Origin: Oopsacas minuta
Lineage: Eukaryota; Porifera; Hexactinellida; Lyssacinosida; Leucopsacidae
Assembly: GCA_024704765.1 (NCBI GenBank)
Contig: JAKMXF010000339.1
Location: 62,001 to 126,000 of the forward strand
Length of the DNA: 64,000 bases
Reading direction: 5' to 3'
Shown piece by piece: positions 12,946 through 25,715 of this stretch. A model generated the notes under the pieces. That model was given only the letters and a program-made list of their open reading frames with translations. It was not told the DNA's origin and did no database searches. The first letter of the stretch is position 1. Every line of letters begins with the position of its first letter. The position numbers were made by a program, and so were the translations under genes.

Positions 12946-13210
12946 AGGGGTGGGCAAAAGATTTTTTGTGCGGCCTGGTTTCTATTTTCAAATTTTTATG
13001 CGGGCCGTATTGACCAACGATGAAGTAGTAAAAACTAAAACGAATTCATTTGGTTGTGAATTTTTAAGATCTCATCATCGTCATGATGTTCTTTTCACAT
13101 TTTTTAACAGCATTTCAAAATTGACCTTCCAGTTTTCTCAAAACTGCACTACATTTTTGAGTTTGTTCAAAGCTTCCCTCCCAATATTTTTCACAACTAC
13201 AGGGTTTTAG
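12946..13210. mobile_element. Fragment with hAT-like terminus
   Basis: CAGGGGTGGGCAAAAGATTT followed by GGCC-containing sequence is a common hAT left end. The reverse strand up to 13210 holds a few coding-like scraps (such as NIGREALNKL and VNFEMLLKNVKRTS). No matching right end or duplication was found, so this is an isolated end. Confidence 0.4.
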
Positions 13211-13539
13211 TATCTTACGAGATCTTAAGTAAATCTACAATTTCTGATGGTCTTCACACCAAAATATTAAGTTTGTATTAATCTACCATCCTCGACGGCT
13301 GTAGTGTAGGGGAAGCGGAATACCCTCACCAATTTTTCAATAGGCAGCGCCAGAGGTATCTCCAGGTCTGAATGTCAAGGGGTCCAGATTGTTTTGAGGG
13401 TAAGGCATAGGTTTCAAGTATTATGAATTTATTCTTCGGTCAATTCAAGATAAAGATACTAAAATTATTAATCATACAAGTAGACACTATAGTTGAGTTT
13501 ATGCTAATTTACACCTATAACATTGAAATTTCCCCTCAA

Positions 13540-13770
13540 TTTTTTAAAGGCCAGCTTGCTTCGCTTGCTAGGTCGCTGGGCAACAGCTTAGTATCTTTGG
13601 TCAACTGGAGTTAAATAGCGAATTTTTGATTGTCTGGGTCGCTACGCGACCGGGTATTATACTCGGCACTACGCTCATCGAATTCACAGAATGGTGAACA
13701 TTTTAAGTTTGATCATCCATCGTCCATCCAAATTTTCAAGCTTCCATAAAGTATATTGGCTGAGCAGTGG
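13540..13770. repeat. Left-arm fragment of the foldback family
   Basis: It holds GCTTGCTAGGTCGCTGGGCA, a perfect-stem GGTCGCTACGCGACC palindrome near 13638 and CGGCACTACGCTCATCG, as in the arms at 59385-61012, followed by the CATCCATCGTCCATCCAAA stretch. Confidence 0.6.
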
Positions 13771-16115
13771 CAAACATGTCCGAGCCAGGCCCATAATACC
13801 CACGTATGCCAATAATCAGTCCTGTTGTCCTTCATTTGCTTCAATCAATTCTAGACATACAATCATATACCTATATATACAGATTGATTGCGTTTTAATA
13901 GTATAGATAAGATTCTAGACAAAATTCCTCATTTACATATGTATCGAAGTTTCTATAGTAATATTTAGTATACGATATTTCTTTCTCCTCCCTGTACCGT
14001 ACTTGTTAGTTTACTTTTGCAAAGGAAATGATATAGCAATTGATATATCGTATTGATTAGCTAGATACGTATATATTTTGATTTAGTATCCCGCTCTTAA
14101 ATTTCTGCGTTCCAAACCTATGATGTTTGCTTTGGAAAAACTCTTAGCATAAATTTCATTAAAATTTCCCAGCTGGCCAAGGGTCGGTTCTCAACTTTTT
14201 CGCCGGGGCAGGGAAAAAAAATACCAATTTTCAGTCGGGGCCCGGATCGATCCCTATTGGGGACGATATCGTAAATAGAGGTAAAAGGTCATTTAGAGCC
14301 GATAAATGCATAACAAGACTCTAGTAGTTGAGCGGTATCGAACAAAGGGTGACTTGATAGTGTGGGATAAGATTAACAGAGCCTAAACGATATGAAAGAT
14401 TCCCTAATGGCTTACAAAATAGCATCCATGAATTCCTCACCTCCGGCAATCCCTAGAATGATTAACAGGCAAATGATAAGAGTGTTTGTTTGCCTTAAAA
14501 TTTAATAAGAAATCTGCCTTCTATTTTTAGGCCTTCTTAATCCGATGTCATATGATCAGAGGGGCCGGGTGGATTATAGTTAATGGATGTCATAGATGTC
14601 ATGGATTTGGATTTATAATTTCAAAAACACAGTGGTTTCGGATAGAGTTTGCTTCTCTGAAGTCCAAAGGAATCCATCTGCTTCATGAAATTTTTGAATT
14701 TATAGCACTTTATGCTTTGATTTTGAGATCGGCAATTGCCTACTTAAAACACGGCTATATACATTACCGAGAAGGTTGGGAACCATTCCTCTACCGCAAA
14801 CGTTATTCAGATGCGCACTATTCATTATCATGGAATATGAAAATTTGCATACGAGCAGTATTCAACACAATTTGACGGGATTTGAGAAATAGTTGTGTCT
14901 ATATAATTGAAAAGAATTTCAAAAGGCGCTGATTGAACCAAATTAGCCCAGATGAATTGTCGATTCATGGAGCGAGTGTTATTACAAAAATAAATGTACA
15001 GTATGCGTAAAACCAGCAATGAAACTAGGATTTTTATGTTATGTAGGCATGTGAACTGTTGTACAGAGTACATCGAAGGTCAAGACAGATGCCCTGTCTG
15101 CCGATCAATGATAGAGACAGAGTTGAAATCTCTACAAAAAATAATTCACTTACAAATATCACTCATACTTCTTTCACATACTAGATTAATTTATGAATAA
15201 TTAGGGTATTTGCTTCACTCTAAATTTTCTGTACTACACACATACTTCCAAGTATTTTGAAATTTACCCATAAATAATATATTTCATTCTTTAATAAAAA
15301 CATGTCGCCTTTTCGACCTGAAAATATTATCAAGATATGTAATGTGCGATTCACTACATCATACTTATGAAAGTTGATATACCAATAGATTTCCTAAATT
15401 TGGAGTTGCAATTTCGGATTTTGTCATATAGCTTGATAGGAAATATACAATGACTGAATTCGTCCATAATACTATTTTACCTAAGGGTATTTTGGAAATA
15501 GTCGTACTGATAGATCGGAAATTTCCTTCATATAGCCATGAAAGCTCCTAGTTGCTTGAATGTATGTATTTCTCAATATTTCTAGCGTAGTAAAGTGAGT
15601 TACTATAGATTAGTGTCAAACTTGCTAGTGGATGTTGCCATGATGTCGGAGTAGCTCATGGTTTATGGGTGGTGTGTTTTTAAAGATATCTAGCTAATAG
15701 TAAATAATCCATGTATTGGATAATTAGGAGTCAACACGCCTGGGGATGATTAGCAGATAGTACTGGGAGGTACTGCGTACCATTAATCAATTATCCAAGT
15801 CGTACCGCTAGATAGCGTTTATCAGACAAATTCGAAAATTGCAGTAGGATAAATTCAAGAAGAGAAGTAGGTCAAATTCAGCATGAATTAATCCGAAGAC
15901 AGAATCCAAATGAGTGTATGACAAATTGCAATCCCATATCATTGTAGGAGAAACCCTAAAGTGATAATTGGGACAAGTTTAAGAGTTTTGTAGGAAAAAT
16001 CCAGCGATCCAAAACCAAATTTGATTTTTCTCGAAGTGAGCAGACATTTATATAGCAATTACTATAGAAATCTATACTAGTAGGCGAGCTTGGAAATTCA
16101 CCCCAATTATTCATA
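13771..16115. other. Intronic sequence around a RING-like scrap
   Basis: Apart from the RING-like piece at 14995-15125, nothing is assigned. The plus frame 14552-14875 (107 codons, containing HEIFEFIALYALILRSAIAY) has no motif I know and no start or splice support. Confidence 0.35.
14995..15125 (+). pseudogene. RING-finger-like fragment, frameshifted
   Basis: In one frame CTVCVKPAMKLGFLC supplies the first C-x2-C pair. In the other, MLCRHVNCC then EGQDRCPVCRSMIETELKSL supplies the C-x-H-x2-C and C-x2-C parts. Together they follow the order of a C3HC4 RING as found at the end of many E3 ubiquitin ligases. The shift lies near 15035-15045. No flanking gene supports it and no splice sites were identified, so it may be a captured or retrocopied fragment. 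The call rests on cysteine spacing only. Confidence 0.45.
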
Positions 16116-16123
16116 GTTTTATA

Positions 16124-18338
16124 CAGGGTTGGGTTTTGCCCTGTCCAAAACTGGTCAAAACCGGGCAATACTGGTCAATTCTATACCCTTCAATAATAAG
16201 AATACCTATATTACTTGTTGATATCTTATTTTGCTTTGGGAATATCCTATTGACACTGGTTTACAATGAAACAGTAAGGTGATCATAAAATGTGTGGTTT
16301 CAACCAAATAATATACTAATAAAGTATTCGTACATATATACTTTCTAAACGGGTATAATTACCCAAAGCATTTGTGATATTATAGAAATTGACTACTATC
16401 GTGCAGATTGTATATCTTACTTACATAAATTGACCAGTTTGAAATGGCACAAGGAGGAAGGCCCATTGATTCAGTATGGAAATCTTTCATCAAAGTTGAA
16501 GATGGTGGAAAAATACGAGCGAAGTGTATAAAATAGTGCTATGATCAGTGCAAAGGCTGGGAGGCTTAGAACTCATCTTGAAAAATGCTCTCAAAGCCAA
16601 CTCCAAAATAATTTTCCTAAAGACGGCCTTCCTGAAATATTAGTACCTTTTAACAGTAGTGACACAACTATACCACCAGAAAAACGTGTATGTCATAAGA
16701 TCATTAGACCCAAGTTGAATGATTTCACAATAAAGACCAGCTCTCACCAGAAAGAAATTCTCGACAATCAAATTGCTCGCTTATTTTATGCTTGTAACCT
16801 TCCGTTTAACCTCGCTGAGAATGACGTATTCAAAAAGACAATTTCTATGCTTAGACCTGGTTATACACCTCCTACAAGGAAAATTCTAGCTGGAGGTCTT
16901 CTTGACAAGACATTTAATGAAGTAACCACCATGACTGCTTCAGATCTGGAAGGGAAGGATGTTACTCTAGTAGAGGATGGATGGAGTGACATACACAAAT
17001 CCCCTGTAATTGCCCATTGTGTACATTCAGGACAAAGATCTTATTTTCTGAATTCTGTTGACACTGGATCAAACAAGAAAACTGCTACTTATTGTACTTC
17101 TTTAGCTATTGAAGCGTCCAAAGAAACAACTGATAAATTTGTGTGTAAAGTTGTTGCTGTCGTTACTGACAATGAACAAAAAAATGCAGTCAATGCGCTC
17201 AAAGTTGAAATTGGTTGACAGCTCACTTTCAGTATACGGCTGTGCATCGCATTTATTGAACCTGTTGGGGAAGGATATCACCCCTTCGCAAATTATTTTT
17301 ATATTACAGAGATAAATATTTTCACAACCATCACAATCCTGGAGCCCTCCTATCTGCACAAAAGGGATCCCTTAAACCTCAATTACCAGTCGTGACACGG
17401 TAGAATAGTCAATTGGAGTGCATCAAGACATACCTGACAAATAGGCCTTTCCTTTTAAACATTCTGGCACACATGAAGATGTTATCGACTTGTCTATTGC
17501 AAATCTAATCAACAACGTTGGCCTTTATCGTGAGGCTAAAAATCTTTATGACCAACTCAAACCGATTGCAACATCATTGGACAAGTTACAAGGGGAAATC
17601 TAACGTTGCAGACTCTTGCGAAGAGTGGATGAAATTAATCCAGTTAGACGAGCTGAAAAGTCACCTAGGTAAAATTCAGAAACGATTCAAACAAGCAACC
17701 ACAACTACTCACTTCCTAGCCAATATGATCAATCTGAAGTACATGGGGCAGACACTTTCATGTGAACAACAAGAAGAAGCTAGGGGATGGCTTATTCAAC
17801 TAAATGCTTCTCTTTTGCAGTAACTTTATCAGTTTCAGGCAAAAGAAGCACCATTTCCCACATCTATATTTGAATGCACAAATGCATTAGATCCAGTAAC
17901 TTGGTGGAAGGCCATTAAAAAATCGAAAAACTTAGTAGCTGATGAGTTTTGTGATTTAGCTATCAATTTATTAATCCTACCGTCAAGTTCCGCAAGTATT
18001 GAAAGGATTTTCTCGAATTTTTGGTTCAATTCAAACAGAACTACGAACAGATTGGGAATCGATAAAGCGAGCAAATTAGTAGCTTGTTATGGAGAATTGA
18101 GAGGATGCCAAGAATTAGAGTGGTAACGAATATAGGTTAATTAAACATCAATGTATTGTGATATTTTTCTTACTATCAACAAGTATTTATTCAGCATATA
18201 AAATATACAAGTAACATGCACTAGTATTAAAGTTAGGTTTTGACCAGTTTTGACCAGTTTTATCCAGTCAGGAGGTTTTGGACAGGACGGTTTTTACCAC
18301 TATGGTTTTTACCACATGGACAAAACCTGCCAACCCTG
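16124..18338 (+). mobile_element. BED-type hAT element, 2215 bp
   Basis: Ends are CAGGGTTGG (left) and CCAACCCTG (right), and subterminal ACTGGTCAAAAC-type motifs repeat at both sides, as in hATs. Flanks GTTTTATA (16116-16123) and GTTTGATG (18339-18346) agree at 6 of 8 bases, an aged target duplication. The right end is only 59 bp from the host splice donor at 18398/18397. The element is in sense opposite to the host gene. Confidence 0.88.
16444..18126 (+). pseudogene. hAT transposase with BED finger and DUF659 core, broken
   Basis: Translation from the ATG at 16444 gives a BED-finger start (PIDSVWKSFIKVEDGGKIRA then KC), a stop and a shift, and then KAGRLRTHLEKC at 16541. The DUF659 part carries TLVEDGWSDIHKSPVIAHC (first acidic residue) and VVTDNEQKNAVNALK (second). 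After another frame change comes YGCASHLLNLLGKDI. The tail near 17990-18126 (SIERIFSNFWF and LGIDKASKLVACYGEL) is a worn hAT dimerisation region. At least three lesions (nonsense near 16532, shifts near 16541, 17200 and 17320-17520) make it inactive. Confidence 0.88.
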
Positions 18339-18397
18339 GTTTGATGAGCATTCGTTCCATACACAATACTATCTACATATCTATAGTGAAGATTTAC

Positions 18398-18649
18398 CTC
18401 AATAAGATCACACAGGTTTAAAATTGAGGAATATACTGGAGCTGACTTAATGTCAGTTAGGACCTTTTCTTCAGCAACCCCCTTAGAAGGTAAAACACAA
18501 ATTCGAGTAACTTTGTCAAGAACTTGTACTTGGGCGTGGAAAAGAGCACCCCCAAAGGCAGAAATATGTTGATGAGATTTCTTTAGGAAGAGCAACTTAA
18601 TCAAGGATTCTTGAGAAGGGTACTTTGATCTGGAAATCTCAGAAATGAC
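18398..18649 (-). CDS. FRMPD-like gene, exon joining FERM F2 to F3
   Basis: Acceptor TCTATCTACAG precedes 18649 and donor GAG|GTAAAT follows 18398. The exon is 252 bp, 84 codons, phase 0 at both ends. It reads VISEISRSKYPSQESLIKLL, then FLKKSHQHISAFGGALFHAQ, VQVLDKVTRICVLPSKGV and YSSILNLCDLIE. The FGGxxFxAxV motif followed by alternating hydrophobics is the first strand set of the FERM F3 (PH/PTB-like) lobe; FRMPD4 has YGGRVFKAT at the same place. It joins in phase from KDLFKQ of exon 30235-29991 and into exon 3672-3473. F3 lobes bind membrane lipids and partner tails. No lesion is seen. Confidence 0.9.
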
Positions 18650-21108
18650 CTGTAGATAGAGATACAGATACAGTACCTATGCAAAAAAAGTGATCAATCT
18701 ATATACGTCTATCTAATATATATATTTGTAAATTTAGATTTTATTGAAAAAAATGGAAGATACATGGTTAATTGGTGAAAAACGCTCTTCAGAACCTGCC
18801 TCTCAAAAGTTCAAGGTTTGTAATTAATATCATTCGTCATTTTTGAAAATAAAATTATTAGCCAATGTTAGCAAATCTACACAAGGCTCTCACATTATGT
18901 CAAATGTTCCAACATCATTATTTTTAATGAATAATTGAATTCTTACATCATTATAACTGCCCAAATATCTAAAATTGTAATCCATGAGAGTAACACAGCA
19001 TATTAATTCTCGCCACCCGTAATTCCGAATTCTAAGATTTCTTTGTGTACAAAACCTTATGTATAACCCCTGGAATTACGCTCAATTGGTTATAAACATG
19101 ATACATAATATATTATACATATTAATGATTGAACAATATAGTCTTGACGATGAAAGAAAATGAAGTATAATGTAACAATAAAAAATATTTACGAAATTAC
19201 TGTCAATAGATCCAATTGATAGAGATCGAACTGGAATCAAAGTCAATTCCCGGATCTATCCAGAAAATACCTTTAAACAATGAAATTCCGAATGAATTAA
19301 GATACAAACAATATAAGTTAAGGTTATATGTCTGATATTGGCTTGTGAGTTATAATATATCTTTGATTAGTTCGCAACGGAAAATTACTTAAAAATTCTT
19401 TATCATCCACTTCCTGACATCGCTTTTGCATCTTGTATCATTCTATTTATAGGAAATCCGCATTATACAATATCAAAATTATGTATCTGATTGAATGTAG
19501 CTATACACAAATGACAATTTGCACCACCTACATAGATATTCATCTATTCTAGTATCAAACTGACGGCGTATGACTTCTATGTTGTATCTAATCCTATAAA
19601 TCCAGGACTTATTCCCCCATAGAGGGGATTTCTGGAATAAATAAATGATCCAACAGGGTAAAGTTAGGATTAGGCCCAGCTTATTGATAAACACGATGTC
19701 AAACGGACCCATCAAGACCATCAGTAATTCTAATATTCAGAGGATAGTAGAGTCAGTGCATGTTTAAAGCTGATAAAATATCCTCTGATTGTCTTGTAAG
19801 AAATATCAACCCCAACTGGAAAATCTCTGTGAACAAAACGAATTTCAGGAAATAGATTAATACAAGAGAGATTAGCTGCAACCTATTATATCCTGGAATT
19901 TTCAGACCATCAGAGAGCAAAGTACGCAAAGTTCTATATATATATATATATATACTCCTACCAATTTCAAGAGAATCAATATACAAGCAACCTCATCATT
20001 CAACAATTGAGAACAATTGGTGAGTAACTACCCTGATTAATTTCTCTAGAAACTTTGCATATCCCTGCAATCTCAAACTTCCTTATTTAAGGAATTATTT
20101 CAGAATATTAAATGATTGTCTCGGTACGTTTCCAAAATAAACTTCATTCAAATGTCACATTATTCCATTATATTTTCCCGATCTTCGATCTTCATCATAT
20201 TCACGGGGTTCATATTTTTGTATACAGGAGGATGGAAAGCTAGTACGCATGGTATTGCTAACCTAGCTTTGCGAAATTGTCCCAAAAATTAGTGTAATAT
20301 TCTGCATTATAAACCATGGATGCCTCAAATTCAATTTATACCAAAAAATTGATTTTCAAATTTTACTCAGCCCTCCACTAGCGTCAAGGTCATCATTGAT
20401 TTATAGAAACCTAAACTATGGTTGTGTATTATCTATCTTCAGGTCTATTATCACAATTAATTTCCGCAATATTCAATAAGGTCCTAATCATATGGGTGTA
20501 CTAATTTAATTATTGCGGAAAAACAAAAAAGACAATCTTTGGATAAATGGATGATCATGTGGGCAATTATCTATGTATTTGAAACTTGTATCAACGAAAA
20601 AATACCATACAACACTTTCATTGTGTTTGGTGATCACAGTTTTGAGCAATTTTAGGATTATTGAAATAAATATATTCTCTGTGATAATGTGTGGCTTTAT
20701 AATTTATTCGGACAGGGCTTGGCCCGAAATTATAGGCCTGCTGTGACTTATAGGTTACACCATAACGGCTACTATACAAAGGCCAAACATTAACCCATGG
20801 ATTTTGGACTAGGTAGAAGAGACGGTGTAGCAAATGACAAGTGATTTCTATATTATAGAAACGGAGCATTTTGCCAAAATAAATGTATTGCATATTTGAA
20901 AAACAAAAATATTGTGTACTAAAATATTTCTGCAATGTGGAAACTTATGTCTATTAAGGATTGATTTGGTAAAATATGCCATTCTTTCACAATTTGTTAA
21001 ACGATTAATATTGTTTCTTTAATTTCAAAGTGAATTTAGGAAATAATTGGATAGTTATATTTAAAAAGAAAATTTGAAATGATTAAATTGGTCCATTATT
21101 GAGTTACA
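18650..21108. other. Intronic sequence, nothing recognised
   Basis: A (TA)n run at about 19934-19955 is the only simple repeat. Minus frames at 19479-19721, 19753-19986 and 20618-20935 have no motif or matching splice context. Confidence 0.4.
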
Positions 21109-21116
21109 GTAGAGAC

Positions 21117-21447
21117 TAGGGATAACACATTTTTATGGATATCCAATTATAATTCGATAATGGTAAAGATAAATATTTTCAAATCAGTATAGCCATTTTA
21201 TACAATATACGTAATTTCCCTTACTGTCAATATACATTTTGAAATATCTCTGAAGCTTATTGCGTAATCTCAAAAATAACCATATATGGTTTTCCCAATT
21301 ACCTCACATTAATAAAAGTAATCATCATAATAGGTTACAAGGGTATGGGAAGTAGGGGGTATATAATGTATTGGCTAAAATAAATCAGAAATAACTTTCA
21401 TGATTACGGAGTGATAACTGGACATTCATAAAAATGTGTCATCCCTG
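21117..21447. mobile_element. hAT-like MITE, 331 bp
   Basis: The left end TAGGGATAACACATTTTTAT then GGATATCCAATTAT pairs with the right end (reverse complement CAGGGATGACACATTTTTAT then GAATGTCCAGTTAT) for about 40 bp. Flanks GTAGAGAC and GTATCTAC agree at 5 of 8 bases. It has no coding capacity. Confidence 0.72.
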
Positions 21448-21484
21448 GTATCTACCGTAATTCAAGAATGAGCCAACTATTGTA

Positions 21485-21922
21485 CAGTCAGGTGAGCGTA
21501 ATCCGAATTCGCTGGCACCTCAAAAATTTATCCAGATTAGCAGCAATACGGATTATACTGAGTGACTCCGAAATGTAGAATAATGTTATATAGCAAGATT
21601 ACTATTGTTTAAAAAGCTGTAAATTATGTATCTAAATATTATTGTCCTCTGGTCTGCATGATAAATCGTAATTAATAAATTAAGCAGAAATAGATAACAA
21701 TTTTTCAGTATATTTTAGTATATTTAACCTGGTGATAGGCCGGATTAGCCGCATAAAATAGTAATTGGATGGATATAATGATCCGGATAATTGCGGTTAT
21801 TTGGATTAAGCACATCTGGAATACGAGCACATATCAAGATAACATACACAACATAGCATACCAAACGGTACCTGATAAATAATACGGATAAGGCGCATAT
21901 CCGGAATACGCACACTTGATTG
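21485..21922. mobile_element. pogo/Tigger-like MITE, 438 bp
   Basis: The left end CAGTCAGGTGAGCGTAATCC pairs with the right end read inward, CAATCAAGTGTGCGTATTCC. TA flanks lie at 21483-21484 and 21923-21924. CAGTCA-type ends with TA duplication fit pogo-like elements. CCGGATTA/TCCGGATAA motifs recur inside. It is non-coding. Confidence 0.72.
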
Positions 21923-22243
21923 TATTACAATTCTTGATATTTTGTATAAAGGGATCTAAGGATTACTTCATGTATTGACTTTAAAATGAAAGATATATTC
22001 AATACTTCAATTGGATTGACCATGGTGGATAGTAAATTCATAATTTTTTCACGATTTCAGTAATTTTAGGTACTAGGTGTTGAGAATTTCAGTTGCGCAG
22101 TAAACAAAACCACTATGAGAAATATTTGGGTTCTATAGATGAGCTAACATGGAGGCTTGAATTCCCAAGCAACAATTCCGATCAAAATGTGATCGTCAAA
22201 CCAAAGATGGAGTTGAGAAGCTAATTTGAATTTTGGTGTATAT

Positions 22244-24521
22244 TAGGGTTGTTAAACGAATACCTTGTATTCAATAACCAGTTATCAAATACTTTTATCA
22301 TAAAATAACTGGTTAACCGGTTAATACAGGTTAATTACTAAGTTAGTGCAAAAATTGATATTCACTTGTACTAAATGTTGATAAATGATTTCAGCTAAAT
22401 ATAGATGTACTTAGTAGTATTATAGTAGTAAACAAGAAATCTTCTAACCTAATTAGTAACAAATATCTATTGCTCTAATGGTTTAAAAAACGCCTTTAAT
22501 ACCACAAGAGTGTCAACAGAATTTTTACTCAACTTTGAGCGTAGATTAGTTATCAATAACCCAATAGCAGAGAATGCACGTTCGGCCTCTACACTTCTAG
22601 CTGGAATAGAGGAAAGTGCTTGATCCACGAAAGATAAATTTTCGGATTTAGTTCCAGTAGTCTCAAATAGTCTCATTTCCTTAAAAAGCGAAACGAATCC
22701 ATCATCTTGCTTTTGCTTGGTAGCGTGAGAGGAAGATATTTCTATTGCTCTAGATATCTGTGGATGCATTGAATCTGGGGGTATTGCTACAATTACTTCA
22801 AATTCTTTGGGGAGTCAGTGAGAGTTCATAGAGTCTATATTTCTACAATGTGAATAAAGCTGAGAAAGAATTTGTTTCAATGTTTTATGCCAATCCTTTT
22901 TGTTAATAGAAGGATCATTAATCAAACAATCAGGATTTAGTGAATATTTCATAGTATTAACAACATCACTCTGCCGCCTCTGATGAAACCGTTTTCAAGG
23001 CTCTCCTTTAATTCAAAAGCAAAATTAGATCCATTATTCCGGAACAGTTCGAAGATAAATTCGAAAATTCCTTCTGCTGAAAGTAGAGTGGATTCACGTT
23101 TACACAAAGCTAATATCCCCGTTTCAATTGATTATAAAGTAGATGCAAATTTGAAGAACAAGCCAATCTCTTTTACATATCTCAAAACCAATGCCAATAT
23201 CAATCATTGTCTTACAAAGTGGTTTTCTGACTGATAAAAACCGATCAATCATGGAAATTAAACTGTTTCATCTAGTCTTACAACCCAAAATTAAGTTCAG
23301 TTTTTTCCCTAAATGCTCTTTAATATACTTATTGAGTATTTCGTACTTTAAAGGAGATTTCTGAACTTACGAACAATGTTGCGTACATTAGTTATAGTAG
23401 CGTTGATACTTAATGCATATGGAGGAATAATAATATCATCATCGATTTCACCATCACCATCATCATCTTCGCTACACTCTTCAACCTCGGAACTTTCGCT
23501 AATAATGTCATCGATTAATGGAGTGGTATCGGTGGTGTTACTTTCATTGGTCAGACTGTTTCTTGGAATTTCAATTGATGTTAAATTCTTGGAATACAAT
23601 ACTTCAACTACTGCTAGATGCACTTCATGTACTAGGCAAATTTGCTGATGTATTTTGCTCAACCTTCCCATCTAACCATAACCGAGGCTCTTTCACATAC
23701 AATGCAAGCTATGTGCTGATGTAGATCAATCATAAATTCATCTAACTTTTCGATTAATAGATTAAGCACTTTTCTGCTGGCATCATTCCATTAATTTTCT
23801 TCATCCCAAGATTCCAAAATTTGTTCCGACTATGTATATTCATATTCATACATCGCATGATCTGAATTGAAGTATACTCATCAAGCGACATGATGAATCG
23901 TATTCCATTCGCTAGCGAGACTTGTAATTCAGATTTGATCAATTCCTTGATGTGTTTCGCATACCTGATTACCATCCTAGAAATTGTACAGTGGCTAGTG
24001 GCTGTTGACCGGAGTAAATCCTCGAGCAAGCAATGCAGAATGAAGAAATTTGCTTTGACCAATCTTCAATAACTTATCCCATCTTCAGCTGCTAGCCTAG
24101 CAATTATTTCATCCAAAGTTTTTCGTTTTGAAAATTCAGTGATAAAAGTTTGAGTATGTAATTTCTTCGTTGGAGGCGACGTTTAATGTGAAGTATCTAA
24201 TTGAATATTATGAATTAAGAGATGATTTCTTTACCCAGTTGTAGAACCACCCTTGCAGCTCAAATTCTTGTGACAAATTTGACATTTGGCCTCTTCGTCG
24301 TCCCTAACAAAATGAACCCAGACTTCAGATCGTTTAGCCATTTGAGAATTTGATATTAAATCTAAAATGCTAGCCAGGGACATATTTATAACAAATTATG
24401 AGTAATTTGTATGTTAGATTAATAATTGTTTATATTTATGGTCTTATAATAACCGTTAATTGAAATTCACTAACCGGTAATCGAATAGTAAATTGATTTA
24501 ACTAACCAGCTATCACCACTA
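22244..24521 (-). mobile_element. BED-type hAT element, 2278 bp
   Basis: Flanks GTGTATAT (22236-22243) and GCGTATAT (24522-24529) match at 7 of 8 bases. Ends are TAGGGTTGTTA on the left and, read inward from the right, TAGTGGTGATA. ACCGGTTAA-like motifs repeat under the ends. Length and layout are those of a complete hAT whose gene is now broken. Confidence 0.85.
22467..24341 (-). pseudogene. hAT transposase with BED finger, broken
   Basis: On the minus strand the reading starts at 24341 with MAKRSEVWVHFV and the zinc pair CQICHKNLSCKGG of a BED finger. A GT...AG interval (GTAAAG to TTAG, about 24240 to 24190) may be a real intron before LHIKRRLQR. The core at 24062-23754 has FIMSLDEYTS (first catalytic Asp), WNLG and MPAEKC. 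A run of Asp/Glu coded by an ATC-rich tract lies near 23430-23480. The tail at 22769-22467 has SVEAERAFSAIG and TNLRSKLSKNSVDTLVVL, the hAT dimerisation signature. Stops and shifts between these blocks (for example around 23350-22780) make it a pseudogene. Confidence 0.87.
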
Positions 24522-24529
24522 GCGTATAT

Positions 24530-25700
24530 ATATAGATATGTTGTATCTGTTTCGTTGAACAAGTTTCAAATAAATAGATAATTCCCCACATGGTCACCCA
24601 TTCACCCAAAGATAATATTTTTATGTTTTCCCGAGCAATCAAATTTGTACACTCATTTAATCTCGACCCTTTTTGGCGATCCAAATTGAGCTATTATGGC
24701 CTGTCATAAAGCATTGATATACGAGGCATGATATTCTGCGGGATCCACTCTACAAAATTTTCTATAGAGATCTGAATTCCCCCAGTATAAATATTTTGTG
24801 CTGTATAGAGTAAAACCTGTTGACATATTTGGATTAAATCATTTGAGCCTCATGTACAGAATTAGCAAATGACTGGAATATCGGAACAACAGTACAGGGC
24901 CATAGGAACAGGTCCAGCAGGCCCGGAATTTCCGAAACCAGGGACAGCAAACAATTCCTACAAGGAACTGCAAAAATCGCCACTGACCTGCCTATATATA
25001 TCGAATTCAATACATACAAAACTAGCAGCTTATTGAACCCGAGGCCGTTGCTGTTTACTTTCATCTTGTCAACCCAAATCTGGATATGCCACGAATTTCT
25101 TAATTGTTAGCTTATCATGTCATCTGGATCAAATAAAGACCTCTCTTATTCTAGCCTCCAATGTTGTCCTATTAACTAAAAGTTTAATTTCTCCTTTAGA
25201 ATATTCGGAAAGGAATCTATCAGGAAGAGATCATTGTTATCTAAATGGTTTGATACGTTTACTTGATTAGATTAGGATGAGCCTAATGATTGTGTCTATA
25301 GTTAATTTGCCGACTTGCTCTATCTAAAAATAAGTTAAATTACTACAAAAAGATTCTCTTTCATTCATCTTGGAACTACAACTGGAAGGATGTAACCATT
25401 GGTTTAAACGTCATGAGAGCTCACATTCTCGCTGTAGAAGCTATGGTTCAAACACCACGTTAGATATCGGATGTATGATATCTACAAACTATGAAGGTTG
25501 ACCGTGAAGTCTTGCTTTTAAAACCGAAGAATGTCAGATTTTTAGGATGTCAAGGCCTTCCTTAGAGAGGCGGTGGGAATGAAATCAATTTTAATTTTAA
25601 ACAACAAGTATGTGATAAACTAAGTAGTAGGAATCGAATCAGAGAACAACAACATACAGTAACAAATTATGAGTAACAAGTCTAAGCCTACTAGGACACC
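24530..25700. other. Intronic sequence, nothing recognised
   Basis: The minus frame at 24834-25064 was weighed as a FERM exon and rejected. No element ends were found. Confidence 0.4.
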
Positions 25701-25715
25701 CAAATTGAATATATA

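Noticed and set aside
12946-13210. Plus frame 12950-13210 as a gene
   Set aside because: The stretch starts with a hAT-type terminus and any protein-like signal is on the other strand in scraps.
18260-18397. Lower part of the minus frame 18260-18604 as coding
   Set aside because: It runs past the GAG|GTAAAT donor and into the hAT right terminus.
24834-25064. Minus frame with GLLDLFLWP considered as FERM F2
   Set aside because: Only loose resemblance, no good donor, and the F2 lobe is already complete without it.
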